Below are positions 53,895-62,805 of a stretch of 64,000 nt of DNA, piece after piece. A program made the translations under genes and the position numbers. The DNA lies in contig NZ_CP016282.1 in NCBI RefSeq assembly GCF_001679725.1, positions 1,922,001 to 1,986,000 on the forward strand, read 5' to 3'. Under the pieces are notes generated by a model. That model ran no database searches and had not been told where the DNA came from. It saw only the letters and a program-made list of their open reading frames with translations. The stretch is from Cryobacterium arcticum (GTDB taxonomy: Bacteria > Actinomycetota > Actinomycetes > Actinomycetales > Microbacteriaceae). The stretch's first letter is position 1; each line of letters opens with the position of its first letter.

Positions 53895-54950
53895 TTACCG
53901 GCCGCCCGGTGGCACCGGCCCCGAGGAGCGCCGCGCGACAAGCAGCGGCGGCGGCACAGCCGCGGGTGACACGGCGGTGCGCTCGATCCGCGCCAACAAC
54001 TGGAACACGGCGGCCCGGCCCTGGCCCTCGAAATCGTTCCGCAGGGTGGTGAGCGGCGGGTCGAAGTACGCGGCCTCGGGGATGTCGTCCACGCCCACGA
54101 TGCTGACGTCTTCCGGAATGCGGAGGCCGCGCTCCTTGAGGGCGAGCATCGCGCCCAGGGCCATCTGGTCGTTCGCGACGACATAGGCCGTCGCCTCCGG
54201 CAGATCGGCGAGATCCATGATCGCCCGGTACCCGGATGCCGCCGACCAGTCGCCGTGCAGGATGCCGGCCGAGTGCAGTCCCTGGTCCTCGACCGCGCCC
54301 TCATACGCGTGGATGCGGTTACGCGCGGCCGACCAGACGCTCGGACCGGCCACGTGCACCAGACGGCGATGGCCGAGCCCGGCGAGGTGCGCGACGAGGG
54401 CGGGAATTCCGACCCTCGAGAGCACGCCGCGCGGATCGTCCATGGCGCCCTCGGATTCGCTGGCGACGTAAGCGGGGACGCGGAACGCCGTTGCCTCGAA
54501 GGCCTTCGTCATCTCATCGGTGACCGCGAGCGCAAGGACCCCGGCCAGGTCGTGCTGGGTGATGAGCGCGAGCGCCTCATCCACGGCGCTCGGATTGCGG
54601 GTGTCCAGCGACACGATGTCCAGGACGTACCCCGCCTCGCGGGCCGCAATGCTGGCGCCCTCGACGATCCGGCTCGGGCCGACCTGGGAGATCTCGTGGG
54701 TCAGCGCGCCGATGCGGTGCGAGCGGCCCGACTTGAGGCTGCGAGCGGTGAGGTTGGGCCGGTAGCCGAGTTCGTCGAGCGCCTGCACCACCCGGTTCCT
54801 GGTCTCGGGGCGAATCCCTTCGAAGCCCTTGAGGAACCGGCTCACGGTCTGGTGGGACACGCCAGCGGCCTGGGCGACGTCGTAAATGGTCGCGGCTTTC
54901 ACCGCTGGCGTGGCACGGATGCCGCCGAGCGGATCTGCGCTGGCACCCAT
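53895..54950 (-). CDS. LacI family transcriptional regulator
   Basis: A 351-residue sugar-responsive repressor. The N-terminal helix-turn-helix is TIYDVAQAAGVSHQTVSRFL (about 21-40), with the hinge LNLTARSLKSGR-type segment near 65-75. A periplasmic-binding-protein-like effector domain covers about 85-345 (AYVVANDQMALGAMLALKERG; SIVGVDDIPEAAYFDPPLTT). ATG 54950 has GAGAGGG upstream. It is divergent to the GH42/ABC operon, and matching operators lie in the shared 176-base gap, so it very likely controls that operon. The inducer is probably a beta-galactoside or its breakdown product (inference). Confidence 0.93.
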   Translation of the reverse strand: MGASADPLGGIRATPAVKAATIYDVAQAAGVSHQTVSRFLKGFEGIRPETRNRVVQALDELGYRPNLTARSLKSGRSHRIGALTHEISQVGPSRIVEGASIAAREAGYVLDIVSLDTRNPSAVDEALALITQHDLAGVLALAVTDEMTKAFEATAFRVPAYVASESEGAMDDPRGVLSRVGIPALVAHLAGLGHRRLVHVAGPSVWSAARNRIHAYEGAVEDQGLHSAGILHGDWSAASGYRAIMDLADLPEATAYVVANDQMALGAMLALKERGLRIPEDVSIVGVDDIPEAAYFDPPLTTLRNDFEGQGRAAVFQLLARIERTAVSPAAVPPPLLVARRSSGPVPPGGR

Positions 54951-55026
54951 GTCGCCCTCTCCTCGGCTCTCGTCGGGCACGGCTGCCCGCGCCGGCCATT
55001 GTGATCATTCTGTAGACAAATCGCAC

Positions 55027-55056
55027 TTGACAACACGATGTTATCGACAACATCCT
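55027..55056 (+). promoter_or_regulatory. Promoter of the GH42/ABC sugar operon
   Basis: TTGACA (55027-55032) is followed 18 bases later by CATCCT (55051-55056). The first LacI-type operator occupies the spacer, so binding would block polymerase. Confidence 0.55.
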
Positions 55057-55084
55057 AGTTCCAGCCAAATGTGGTCGAAAACAT
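55038..55084. promoter_or_regulatory. Two LacI-type operators, ATGTnnTCGAnnACAT
   Basis: ATGTTATCGACAACAT at 55038-55053 and ATGTGGTCGAAAACAT at 55069-55084 share the dyad ATGTnnTCGAnnACAT. Their centres are 31 bp apart, about three helical turns, so two repressor dimers would lie on the same face. The first sits between the -35 and -10 boxes, the second just downstream. Confidence 0.75.
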
Positions 55085-55126
55085 AAGCAAACCTCAGCTG
55101 AAGCCCCACAACGAAGTGAGCCTCAT

Positions 55127-57232
55127 ATGAATCCAGCGTTGCCCGTGCACTCCCCCAGCGGTTTCCTCTTCGGAGTCGCGTACTACCCGGAATACCACCT
55201 CACCGACCGGGTCGACACCGACCTCGACCTGATGCAGCAGGCCGGGATCAACGTCATCCGCGTCGGCGAATCGGTGTGGTCGACCTGGGAGCCCCGGGAC
55301 GGCGAATTCGACCTTGAGTGGCTCGCCCCGGTTCTCGACGGCGCCCACCGGCGCGGCATCAGGGTCATCCTCGGCACGCCGACATACGCGGTCCCGCCCT
55401 GGTTGCAGATCTCCCACCCCGAGATCGCGGCGGAACGGCGCACGGGTGAGCGCATCCCCTGGGGTGCCCGCCAGGAGGTCGACTTCAGCCACCCCGATTT
55501 CCGCCGCTACGCCGAGCGGGTGATCCGTGCGGTCGTCGGCCGCTACGCCGGCCATCCTGCCGTCGTCGGTTTCCAGGTGGACAACGAACCAGGGCTCGAG
55601 CTCTTCCACAATGACCACGTCTTCGCCGAGTTCGTGCGGCGGTTGCGCGAGCGGCACGGCACCGTGCAGAACCTCAACCGGGAGTGGGGCCTCACCTACT
55701 GGTCGCACCGCCTGGACGACTGGTCGCAGCTGTGGCGGCCGGACGGCAACTCGTTCCCGCAGTACGACCTCGCCTGGCGTCGCTTCCAGAGCGACCTGAC
55801 GACCGAATTCATCGCCTGGCAGGCGGGCATCGTGCGCGAGTACAGCCACCCCGGCCAGTTCGTGACCACCTGCCTGCAGTACGGCCGCCCCGCCCTCGAC
55901 GACGAAAGGGTGAACCGGGACCTCGACATCGTGGCGGGCAATCCCTACTACGGCATGCAGGACCGCCTGGACGCATCCCTGGACCTGCCACAGCTGACCT
56001 CCTGGACGACGACCGGGGTCCCCGCGCTGTTCCGGCAGGCCGACCGCATGTACTCCTCGAAACAGGGCCGCTACCTGGTGACCGAGACGAACGCCCAGTC
56101 GATCGGGCACTCGGAGACCAACTTCCCGCCCTACCCCGGACAGCTCAAGCAGGCGGCCTACACGTTCATCTCCCGGGGAGCGGCCATGATCGAGTACTGG
56201 CACTGGCACACGCTGCCCTACGGCATCGAGACCTATTGGGGCGGGGTACTGCCGCACAGCCTCGTGCCCGGACGGGTCTACGCGGAGGTGGCCGAGATCG
56301 GCGGGGAACTCACCTCGATCGGCACCGCGCTGGACGGGTACGAGCCGGATGCCGACGTTGCGATCCTCTGGTCGAACCCGAGCCGCTACGCGCTGCAATT
56401 CAGCCCGCCGCTGCAGGTTGACGGCCGTATGGACCCGGAGTCGTACGAGAAGATCGTCGACGCGTTCCACCGGGGCTCGATCGAGGCCGGCCGCCAGACC
56501 CGCCTGCTGCACCTGTCCCAGGCGGCCGCCCTCGGCGCGACAGCCCTCGCCGCGCGGTTTCCGGTGCTCATCGCCGCGGGGGTGTATGTCACGACGGATG
56601 GCGACCTCCAGCTGTTGCGTGACTACGTCGCCGCCGGCGGGCATCTGATCCTCGGCCCGCGCACCGGGTACGCGGACGATGAGGCGCGCGCCCGGGTGGA
56701 GGTCGCCCCGCCGCGGCTCGCGGACCTGGCCGGAACCCGCTACGAGGAGTACTCCAACCTCGAGTCTGACGTCGCGGTCGTCCAGGCATCCGGCACGCTG
56801 ACCCTGGGCGCCGACGCCACGGCGAGGCTGTGGATCGACGGCCTCATCGCGGACGGCTCCGAGGTCCTCGCCCGGTACGACCACCCGCGGTTCCGCGACT
56901 TCCCGGCCGTCACGAGCCGCGCGGTGGGCGGGGGCCGGGTGACCGTCGTCGGGTGTGTGCCCGCGCCGGGCCTTGCCGCCGGCATCGTCCGCTGGGCCGT
57001 GCCCCGGGGCCACGCGCAGGAGCTCGCGGGTGACACCGCGCTGCCCGTGACCGTTTCCTCCGGGGCACTCCCGGACGGTCGGCGGGCCTGGTTCGTCTTC
57101 AACTGGGGATGGGAACCGCAGGCGATCGCGCTCGCGACCACCGTCGCCGACACCGTCACCGGGGAACTGCTGGCGACGGGCACAGATGTCTCACTGGCCG
57201 CCTGGTCGACGCGGACCTTCCTCAGCCGGTGA
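55127..57232 (+). CDS. GH42 beta-galactosidase, Cys-poor subtype
   Basis: A 701-residue glycoside hydrolase family 42 enzyme. The barrel starts FGVAYYPEYH (about 13-22). The acid/base Glu follows Asn in FQVDNEPGLELFHNDH (about residue 150). The nucleophile Glu is in YLVTETNAQSIGHSE (about residue 318). A trimerisation domain and a small C-terminal beta domain follow. It lacks the four-Cys zinc cluster of many GH42 enzymes, and it has no signal peptide, so it is cytosolic and acts on imported oligosaccharides. It is the first gene of the operon. Confidence 0.93.
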   Translation: MNPALPVHSPSGFLFGVAYYPEYHLTDRVDTDLDLMQQAGINVIRVGESVWSTWEPRDGEFDLEWLAPVLDGAHRRGIRVILGTPTYAVPPWLQISHPEIAAERRTGERIPWGARQEVDFSHPDFRRYAERVIRAVVGRYAGHPAVVGFQVDNEPGLELFHNDHVFAEFVRRLRERHGTVQNLNREWGLTYWSHRLDDWSQLWRPDGNSFPQYDLAWRRFQSDLTTEFIAWQAGIVREYSHPGQFVTTCLQYGRPALDDERVNRDLDIVAGNPYYGMQDRLDASLDLPQLTSWTTTGVPALFRQADRMYSSKQGRYLVTETNAQSIGHSETNFPPYPGQLKQAAYTFISRGAAMIEYWHWHTLPYGIETYWGGVLPHSLVPGRVYAEVAEIGGELTSIGTALDGYEPDADVAILWSNPSRYALQFSPPLQVDGRMDPESYEKIVDAFHRGSIEAGRQTRLLHLSQAAALGATALAARFPVLIAAGVYVTTDGDLQLLRDYVAAGGHLILGPRTGYADDEARARVEVAPPRLADLAGTRYEEYSNLESDVAVVQASGTLTLGADATARLWIDGLIADGSEVLARYDHPRFRDFPAVTSRAVGGGRVTVVGCVPAPGLAAGIVRWAVPRGHAQELAGDTALPVTVSSGALPDGRRAWFVFNWGWEPQAIALATTVADTVTGELLATGTDVSLAAWSTRTFLSR

Positions 57233-57294
57233 GCACAACCGGATCGTCTGATCCTTTCCAACCAGAGTCCTTCCCAACCACAGAAAGAGTGATC

Positions 57295-58647
57295 ATGAAC
57301 AAGAAGGCACGGAGAACAGCAGTGGCGCTGGTGACCGGCGCCGTGTCGATCGGGATGCTCCTGACCGGGTGCACGCCCAGTTCCAGCGACAACGCCTCCC
57401 CGGAGACGGTCAGCCAGGACGACATCGACAAGGCGATGACCACGCCCACGAAGCTCACGTTCTGGACGTGGGTGCCCGACATCGAGAACGAGGTGAAGCT
57501 CTTCGAAGAGAAGTACCCCGACATCGACGTCACGGTCGAGAACGTCGGCCAGGGTCTCCCGCACTACCAGAAGCTGCGCAGCGCCATCGAGGCCGGCGAA
57601 GGCGCACCGGATGTCGCACAGATCGAATACCAGTACATCCCGTCGTTCGTGCTGAACGATTCGCTGCTGGACCTGACTGCCTATGGAGCCGACGACCTCT
57701 CCGGGGACTACGTCGACTGGGCGTGGAACCAGGTGTCACCGGACACCGAGGTCTGGGCGATCCCGCAGGACGTCGGACCGATGGGCAACCTCTACCGCAA
57801 CGACATCCTGAGCCAGGCCGGAATCACCGACCCTCCCGCGACCTGGGACGACTACGCGGCCGCCGCCAAGACCGTCAAGGACTCGACCGGCAGCTACATC
57901 TCGAACCTCGGCGCCACCCAGGCGGGCCAGATGATCGGCTTCCTCTGGCAGGCCGGCGTCAAACCGTTCGGGTACGACGGCAAGGAGACCGTGACCATCG
58001 ACGTGAACAGCGACGAGGCCAAGAAGGTGGCGGACTACTGGACGAACCTGATCCAGCAGGACCTGATCTCCACCGACGTCGACTTCCAGGACCAGTGGTA
58101 CCAGGGCCTGGCCAGCGGAAAGTATGCGGGCTGGCTGACCGCCGCGTGGGGTCCGATCTTCCTGCAGGGCACGGCCGAGGGCACGTCGGGCGCCTGGCGC
58201 GCGGCTCCGCTGCCGCAGTGGAATGAGGGCGACAACGTCTCGGGCAACTGGGGAGGTTCGTCCGACGCGGTGCTCGCATCCAGCAAGAACAAGATCGCCG
58301 CGTACGAACTCGCCAAGTTCATCAACAACGACGAGGCCTCGGCCATGAAGCTCGCGACCGAACAGTTCCTGTTCCCGCCGCAGGTATCGGTGCTGGAGAA
58401 CCCGGCGTTCGTGGACCAGGAGTCGGAGTTCTACGGCGGCCAGAAGGTGAACCAGCTGTTCGCCGAGATCTCGCAGACCGTCGACACGGACTTCCAGTGG
58501 CTGCCCTACATGGACTACGTGTACTCCACCTACGAGGAGACCATGGGCACCGTGATCGCCGCCAAGGGTGACATCGCCGCGGCGCTGGACACCTGGCAGG
58601 ACCAGCTGGTGACCTACGCGACGGACCAGGGCTTCACCGTGAAGTGA
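57295..58647 (+). CDS. Sugar ABC transporter substrate-binding lipoprotein
   Basis: A 450-residue family 1 extracellular solute-binding protein. The signal peptide ends in the lipobox MLLTGC (Cys at about 25). LTFWTWVPDIENEVKLFEEKYPDI is the usual first strand and helix, and QMIGFLWQAGVKPFGYDG is a later family stretch. Trp-rich segments such as WLTAAWGPIFLQG suit carbohydrate stacking. ATG 57295 follows a GAAAGAG site. Two permease genes follow after a hairpin. Confidence 0.93.
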   Translation: MNKKARRTAVALVTGAVSIGMLLTGCTPSSSDNASPETVSQDDIDKAMTTPTKLTFWTWVPDIENEVKLFEEKYPDIDVTVENVGQGLPHYQKLRSAIEAGEGAPDVAQIEYQYIPSFVLNDSLLDLTAYGADDLSGDYVDWAWNQVSPDTEVWAIPQDVGPMGNLYRNDILSQAGITDPPATWDDYAAAAKTVKDSTGSYISNLGATQAGQMIGFLWQAGVKPFGYDGKETVTIDVNSDEAKKVADYWTNLIQQDLISTDVDFQDQWYQGLASGKYAGWLTAAWGPIFLQGTAEGTSGAWRAAPLPQWNEGDNVSGNWGGSSDAVLASSKNKIAAYELAKFINNDEASAMKLATEQFLFPPQVSVLENPAFVDQESEFYGGQKVNQLFAEISQTVDTDFQWLPYMDYVYSTYEETMGTVIAAKGDIAAALDTWQDQLVTYATDQGFTVK

Positions 58648-58653
58648 CCCATC

Positions 58654-58679
58654 GGGCGCCCGCCGGCCGGCGGGCGCCC
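58654..58679 (+). terminator. Hairpin between binding-protein and permease genes
   Basis: GGGCGCCCGCC (58654-58664), loop GGCC, and its perfect complement (58669-58679). In such operons a stem here usually allows more binding protein than permease to be made. Confidence 0.65.
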
Positions 58680-58740
58680 GTCCTTCCCGCACCGCGTCGG
58701 CCGGTCGGCCGATTCCCCCTTTCACAGAAAAGGAGTCGCA

Positions 58741-59700
58741 ATGTCGCACTCCCCCGCGCTCACCGCCGAGCGCCCCGCCGGGCCGCCGCTGCCCAAACGT
58801 CCGACCAGCCCCGCCAAGCGCAAGCAGCGCCGTGCCGCGTACCTGTTCCTGCTGCCGTTCTTCGTCGTGTTCCTCTCGATGCTTGTCGTGCCCCTCGTCT
58901 ACGCGGGCTACCTCAGCCTGTTCGAGAGCAAACTGATCGGCGGGGAGGTCTTCGCGGGCCTGGCCAACTATGCCCGCGCCCTCACCGATCCCGCATTCCT
59001 GGAGGGCCTCGGCCGGGTCGGCCTGTTCTTCATCATCCAGGTGCCCATCATGCTCGGCCTCGCCCTGTTCTTCGCCCTGGCGCTGGACAGCGCCCGCGCC
59101 CACGGGTCCAAGGGCATCCGGCTGCTGATCTACATGCCGTATGCCGTACCGGCGGTCGTCGCGACCCTGATGTGGGGCTACCTGTACGGACCGGACTTCG
59201 GTCCGATCGCGCAGATCTCCCGGGCGGTCGGGCTGGGAACCCCGGACTTCCTCTCACCGGAGTCGATCCTCGGCTCGATGATGAACATCGTCACCTGGGA
59301 ATTCGTCGGCTACAACATGATCATCATGTACGCGGCCCTCCGATCGATTCCCGGTGAACTCTATGAGGCCGCCGAGATCGACGGTGCCGGTCAGTTCCGG
59401 CTGGCCTGGAGCGTCAAGATCCCGGCGATCAGGCCGGCGCTCATGTTGACCTTGATCTTCTCGGTGATCGGCTCCTTCCAGCTCTTCGCCGAGCCGAGCC
59501 TGCTCAACGCCATCGCCCCCGACGCGATCACGAACTCGTTCACCCCGAACTACTACGCGTACAACCTCGCGTTCATCAACCAGGAGCTGAACTTCGCCGC
59601 GGCCATCGCGTTCCTGCTCGGGATCGTGATCGCGATCGTGTCGTACTTCGTCCAACTCGGCGGGGAACGCAGCGAACGACGAGAGAGGAAGCTGTCATGA
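58741..59700 (+). CDS. Sugar ABC transporter permease (MalF type)
   Basis: A 319-residue inner-membrane subunit with six helices. The EAA loop that contacts the ATPase is EAAEIDGAGQFRLAWSVKIP (about 217-236). The N-terminus is cytosolic and basic (KRKQRRAAYLFLLPFF). AAAAGGAG precedes the ATG. It overlaps the next permease gene by ATGA. Confidence 0.94.
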   Translation: MSHSPALTAERPAGPPLPKRPTSPAKRKQRRAAYLFLLPFFVVFLSMLVVPLVYAGYLSLFESKLIGGEVFAGLANYARALTDPAFLEGLGRVGLFFIIQVPIMLGLALFFALALDSARAHGSKGIRLLIYMPYAVPAVVATLMWGYLYGPDFGPIAQISRAVGLGTPDFLSPESILGSMMNIVTWEFVGYNMIIMYAALRSIPGELYEAAEIDGAGQFRLAWSVKIPAIRPALMLTLIFSVIGSFQLFAEPSLLNAIAPDAITNSFTPNYYAYNLAFINQELNFAAAIAFLLGIVIAIVSYFVQLGGERSERRERKLS

Positions 59701-60632
59701 CTTCTCGGGTCAGCCCGGCGCTCGTGACCCCCGGCGACGGCGACGAGGCGGTCGCCCCGGGCCGCAGCAGGTCCCGGTACGCGCCCGGAAAGCGCCGGAG
59801 CATCCTGCTCACGGTTCTGCTCTGGATGTGCGTGCTCTACTTCGTGCTGCCGCTGTGGTGGCTCTTCGTCTCCTCCACGAAGAACAACTCGGCCCTGTTC
59901 TCGACCTTCGGCATGTGGTTCGGCGGCGATTTCTCGCTCTGGGACAACCTGCAGACCCTCTTCACCGTGCGGGACGGGATCTTCCTGCGCTGGATGCTCA
60001 ACACCTTCGTCTACGCGTTCGTGTCGGCGGCCGGCGCCACCCTCCTGGCCACCATGGCGGGGTACTCGTTCGCCAAATACGATTTCCCGGGCAAGAAGGT
60101 GCTCTTCAGCGCCACCCTGGGCGCGGTGATGATCCCGTTGACGGCTCTGGCCCTGCCGACCTACCTCCTGTTCTCGCAGGCCGGGCTGACGGACACCCCG
60201 TGGGCGGTCATCATTCCGTCCCTGGTGAGCCCGTTCGGCGTGTACCTCATGCGGGTCTACGCGGCCGACGCGATCCCCGACGGGCTGATCGAGGCTGCGC
60301 GGGTGGACGGCGCGGGTGAGTTCCGGATCTTCTGGCAGGTGGGCCTGCGCCTGCTCGGGCCCGGCCTCGTGACGGTGTTCCTGTTCTCCCTCGTGGCGAC
60401 CTGGAACAACTACTTCCTGCCGCTGATCATGCTGAACAGTTCCAGCTTGTACCCCATCACCGTGGGGCTGGCCCAGTTGCAGTCCGCGGCCTCGGCCGGC
60501 GGCGGGTCCCAGGCGTTGTTCTCCACCGTGATCACCGGGTCGTTCGTCTCGATCCTCCCGCTGGTCATCGCGTTCCTGTTCCTCCAGCGGTACTGGCAAT
60601 CCGGACTCGCCAGCGGCGGGGTGAAAGGCTGA
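59697..60632 (+). CDS. Sugar ABC transporter permease (MalG type)
   Basis: A 311-residue second permease with six helices. The EAA loop is EAARVDGAGEFRIFWQVGLR (about 200-219). The conserved MNTFVY-like segment WMLNTFVYAFVSAAG lies near 98-112. No ATP-binding subunit is encoded nearby. In actinobacteria a shared MsiK-type ATPase encoded elsewhere often serves several such importers (known for Streptomyces, inferred here). Confidence 0.94.
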   Translation: MTSRVSPALVTPGDGDEAVAPGRSRSRYAPGKRRSILLTVLLWMCVLYFVLPLWWLFVSSTKNNSALFSTFGMWFGGDFSLWDNLQTLFTVRDGIFLRWMLNTFVYAFVSAAGATLLATMAGYSFAKYDFPGKKVLFSATLGAVMIPLTALALPTYLLFSQAGLTDTPWAVIIPSLVSPFGVYLMRVYAADAIPDGLIEAARVDGAGEFRIFWQVGLRLLGPGLVTVFLFSLVATWNNYFLPLIMLNSSSLYPITVGLAQLQSAASAGGGSQALFSTVITGSFVSILPLVIAFLFLQRYWQSGLASGGVKG

Positions 60633-60634
60633 TC

Positions 60635-62647
60635 ATGACAATTTGGTATGGCGGGGACTACAACCCCGAACAGTGGCCGACGAATATCTGGGACGAGGAC
60701 GTGCGGCTGATGAACCGGGCGGGCGTCTCCCTCGCGACGGTGGGAGTGTTCTCCTGGGCCCGCCTCGAGCCCCGCCCGGGAAAGTACGACTTCGCCTGGC
60801 TGGACGGGGTGCTGGACCTCCTGCACGCCCACGGCGTGCGGGTCGACCTGGCCACCGCGACGGCATCGCCGCCGCCCTGGCTTGCCCTGCGGCATCCCGA
60901 GACCCTGCCGGTGACCGAGGAGGGCGTGCGGATGTCGGTGGGCAGCCGGCAGCAGTACTGCCCGAGCTCGCCCGTGTACCGGGAGCGAGCCCGAGAACTC
61001 GTGCGGCGCCTGGTCGAGAGGTACGCCGACCACCCCGCCCTGGAGTTGTGGCACGTCAACAACGAGTACGGCTGCCACATCAGCCACTGCTACTGCGACG
61101 TGTCCGCCGCGGCGTTCCGCGACTGGCTGCGCGCGAAGTACGGTCGGATCGAGGAACTGAACCGGGTCTGGGGAACGGCGTTCTGGTCGCAACGGTACGA
61201 CTCGTTCGACGAGGTCTCCCCGCCGCGCGCGGCGCCCACCTTCCGCAACCCCACGCAACTGCTCGACTACGACAGGTTCTCCAACGACGAGCTCCTCGCC
61301 TGCTACCGGTCGGAGGTGGCGATCATCCGCGCCCGCTCGACGGTGCCCGTCACCACGAACTTCATGGGGTTCTTCAAGGCCGTGGACTACTGGGCCTGGG
61401 CGCGCGAGGTGGACATCGTCAGCGACGACACCTACCCCGACCCCGCCGACCCCGATTCGCCGGCTTACGCCGCCATGGTCCGCGACCTCATGCGGTCCCT
61501 CGGCGACGGGGCGCCGTGGCTGCTGATGGAGCAGGCGCCGGGCGCCGTCAACTGGCGGCGACGGAACGCCGCCAAGTCGCCCGGGCAGATGCGCGCCTGG
61601 TCCTTCCAGTGCGTGGCCAGGGGCGCCGACGGCATCCTCTTCTTCCAGTGGAGGCAGTCAGCGGTCGGGTCCGAGAAATTCCATTCCGGCCTCGTGCCGC
61701 ACGGCGGAACCGACACCCGCGTGTGGCGTGAGGTCGAACAGCTGGGCCGGGAACTGGCGGAGTTGTCCGGCCGCACGGGAGACGCGGCCATCGTCGGGAC
61801 CCGGGTGCCGTCCAGCGTGGCCATCGCCCTGGACTGGGACAGCTGGTGGGCCATCGAACAACCGGCCTCCCCCACCGAGGTGTCCTATGTCCGGACCCTG
61901 TTCGCCTGGCACAGCGCCCTGACCTCGTTGGGGCTCACGGTGGACTTCGTCCGGGCGGATGCCGATCTGTCCGGTTACCGCCTGGTCGTCGTCCCGGCGC
62001 ATTTCACCGCCACCGACAGTCAGGTGCGGAACCTGGCCGCTGTCGCCGAGACGGGCACCCTCGTCGTAGGGTTCGGCACCGCCATCACGGACGAGAACCT
62101 GCACGTACGGCTGGGCGGCTACCTGGGCGAACCGCTTCGGCGGGCCCTCGGTGTGTGGATCGAGGAGTTCGCCCCGCCGGCCTCCCCCGACCTGAGCAAT
62201 CTGGGCGCTGGGGCTCCTCCCGAGCTCGTCCTCGACGGCGAGGTCTTCGGCGGCCCGGCGACCGGCCGGGTGTGGGCCGAGTACGTGCGGGTCGAGGATG
62301 CCGAAACCGTCGCGACCTTCGCCGAGGGGGCGTTGAGCGGCTGGCCGGCCGTGACCCGGCGGGGAACGGGCGCCGGAGCCGGTTGGTACGTCGCCACCCT
62401 CCCCGACCCCGGGGCCCTGCGCCGCCTGGCCGAACGAATCGTCCGGGACGCGGGCCTCGACCTGCCGGCCCCGGCGGCCCGCGGTGACCGGGTGGAAACC
62501 GTGCGCCGAGGCGGCTATGTCTTCGTGATCAACCACGGTGCCCACGAGGCCGAAGTCCTGCTCGACGGCACCGACGCCCTCACGGGTGCGCCCGCGCTCG
62601 GGCTGAAGCTGGCCCCTCAGGGAGTGGCCGTCATCGGCGTCGAGTGA
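60635..62647 (+). CDS. GH42 beta-galactosidase, zinc-cluster subtype
   Basis: A 670-residue family 42 enzyme, clearly different from the first copy. YGGDYNPEQW (about 4-13) opens the barrel. The acid/base Glu is in ELWHVNNEYGCHISHCYCD (about 138-156). Cys residues there and in RQQYCPSSPVY form the structural zinc site known in Thermus and other GH42 enzymes. The nucleophile Glu is in LLMEQAPGAVNW (about residue 296). There is no signal peptide. It starts two bases after the permease gene and ends before a hairpin, so it closes the operon. Confidence 0.94.
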   Translation: MTIWYGGDYNPEQWPTNIWDEDVRLMNRAGVSLATVGVFSWARLEPRPGKYDFAWLDGVLDLLHAHGVRVDLATATASPPPWLALRHPETLPVTEEGVRMSVGSRQQYCPSSPVYRERARELVRRLVERYADHPALELWHVNNEYGCHISHCYCDVSAAAFRDWLRAKYGRIEELNRVWGTAFWSQRYDSFDEVSPPRAAPTFRNPTQLLDYDRFSNDELLACYRSEVAIIRARSTVPVTTNFMGFFKAVDYWAWAREVDIVSDDTYPDPADPDSPAYAAMVRDLMRSLGDGAPWLLMEQAPGAVNWRRRNAAKSPGQMRAWSFQCVARGADGILFFQWRQSAVGSEKFHSGLVPHGGTDTRVWREVEQLGRELAELSGRTGDAAIVGTRVPSSVAIALDWDSWWAIEQPASPTEVSYVRTLFAWHSALTSLGLTVDFVRADADLSGYRLVVVPAHFTATDSQVRNLAAVAETGTLVVGFGTAITDENLHVRLGGYLGEPLRRALGVWIEEFAPPASPDLSNLGAGAPPELVLDGEVFGGPATGRVWAEYVRVEDAETVATFAEGALSGWPAVTRRGTGAGAGWYVATLPDPGALRRLAERIVRDAGLDLPAPAARGDRVETVRRGGYVFVINHGAHEAEVLLDGTDALTGAPALGLKLAPQGVAVIGVE

Positions 62648-62650
62648 GCC

Positions 62651-62686
62651 GCAGCAGGAGGCTTGGTGGCTCCGGCATCCTGCTGC
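62651..62686 (+). terminator. Hairpin ending the GH42/ABC operon
   Basis: GCAGCAGGA (62651-62659) and TCCTGCTGC (62678-62686) form a perfect 9-bp outer stem, and inner bases can pair further. It separates the operon from the GH94 gene. Confidence 0.65.
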
Positions 62687-62707
62687 TAGAGTCGACGCAA
62701 GCGGTCG

Positions 62708-62729
62708 TGAGAGCGCTCTCATTTAGACT
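62708..62729 (+). promoter_or_regulatory. CebR-like operator and -10 box of the GH94 gene
   Basis: TGAGAGCGCTCTCA (62708-62721) is a perfect 14-base palindrome, followed by a TAGACT -10 box at 62724-62729. The palindrome resembles the TGGGAGCGCTCCCA operator of CebR in Streptomyces, a LacI-family cellobiose repressor. It differs from the two operators before the GH42 operon. Confidence 0.65.
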
Positions 62730-62805
62730 AGGTCCGGCTGCGACGGAGCATTCACGATAGTGGTGCAGCGCTGCAGGCGGTCCGGGATACCGAAAAGGTG
62801 CACGC

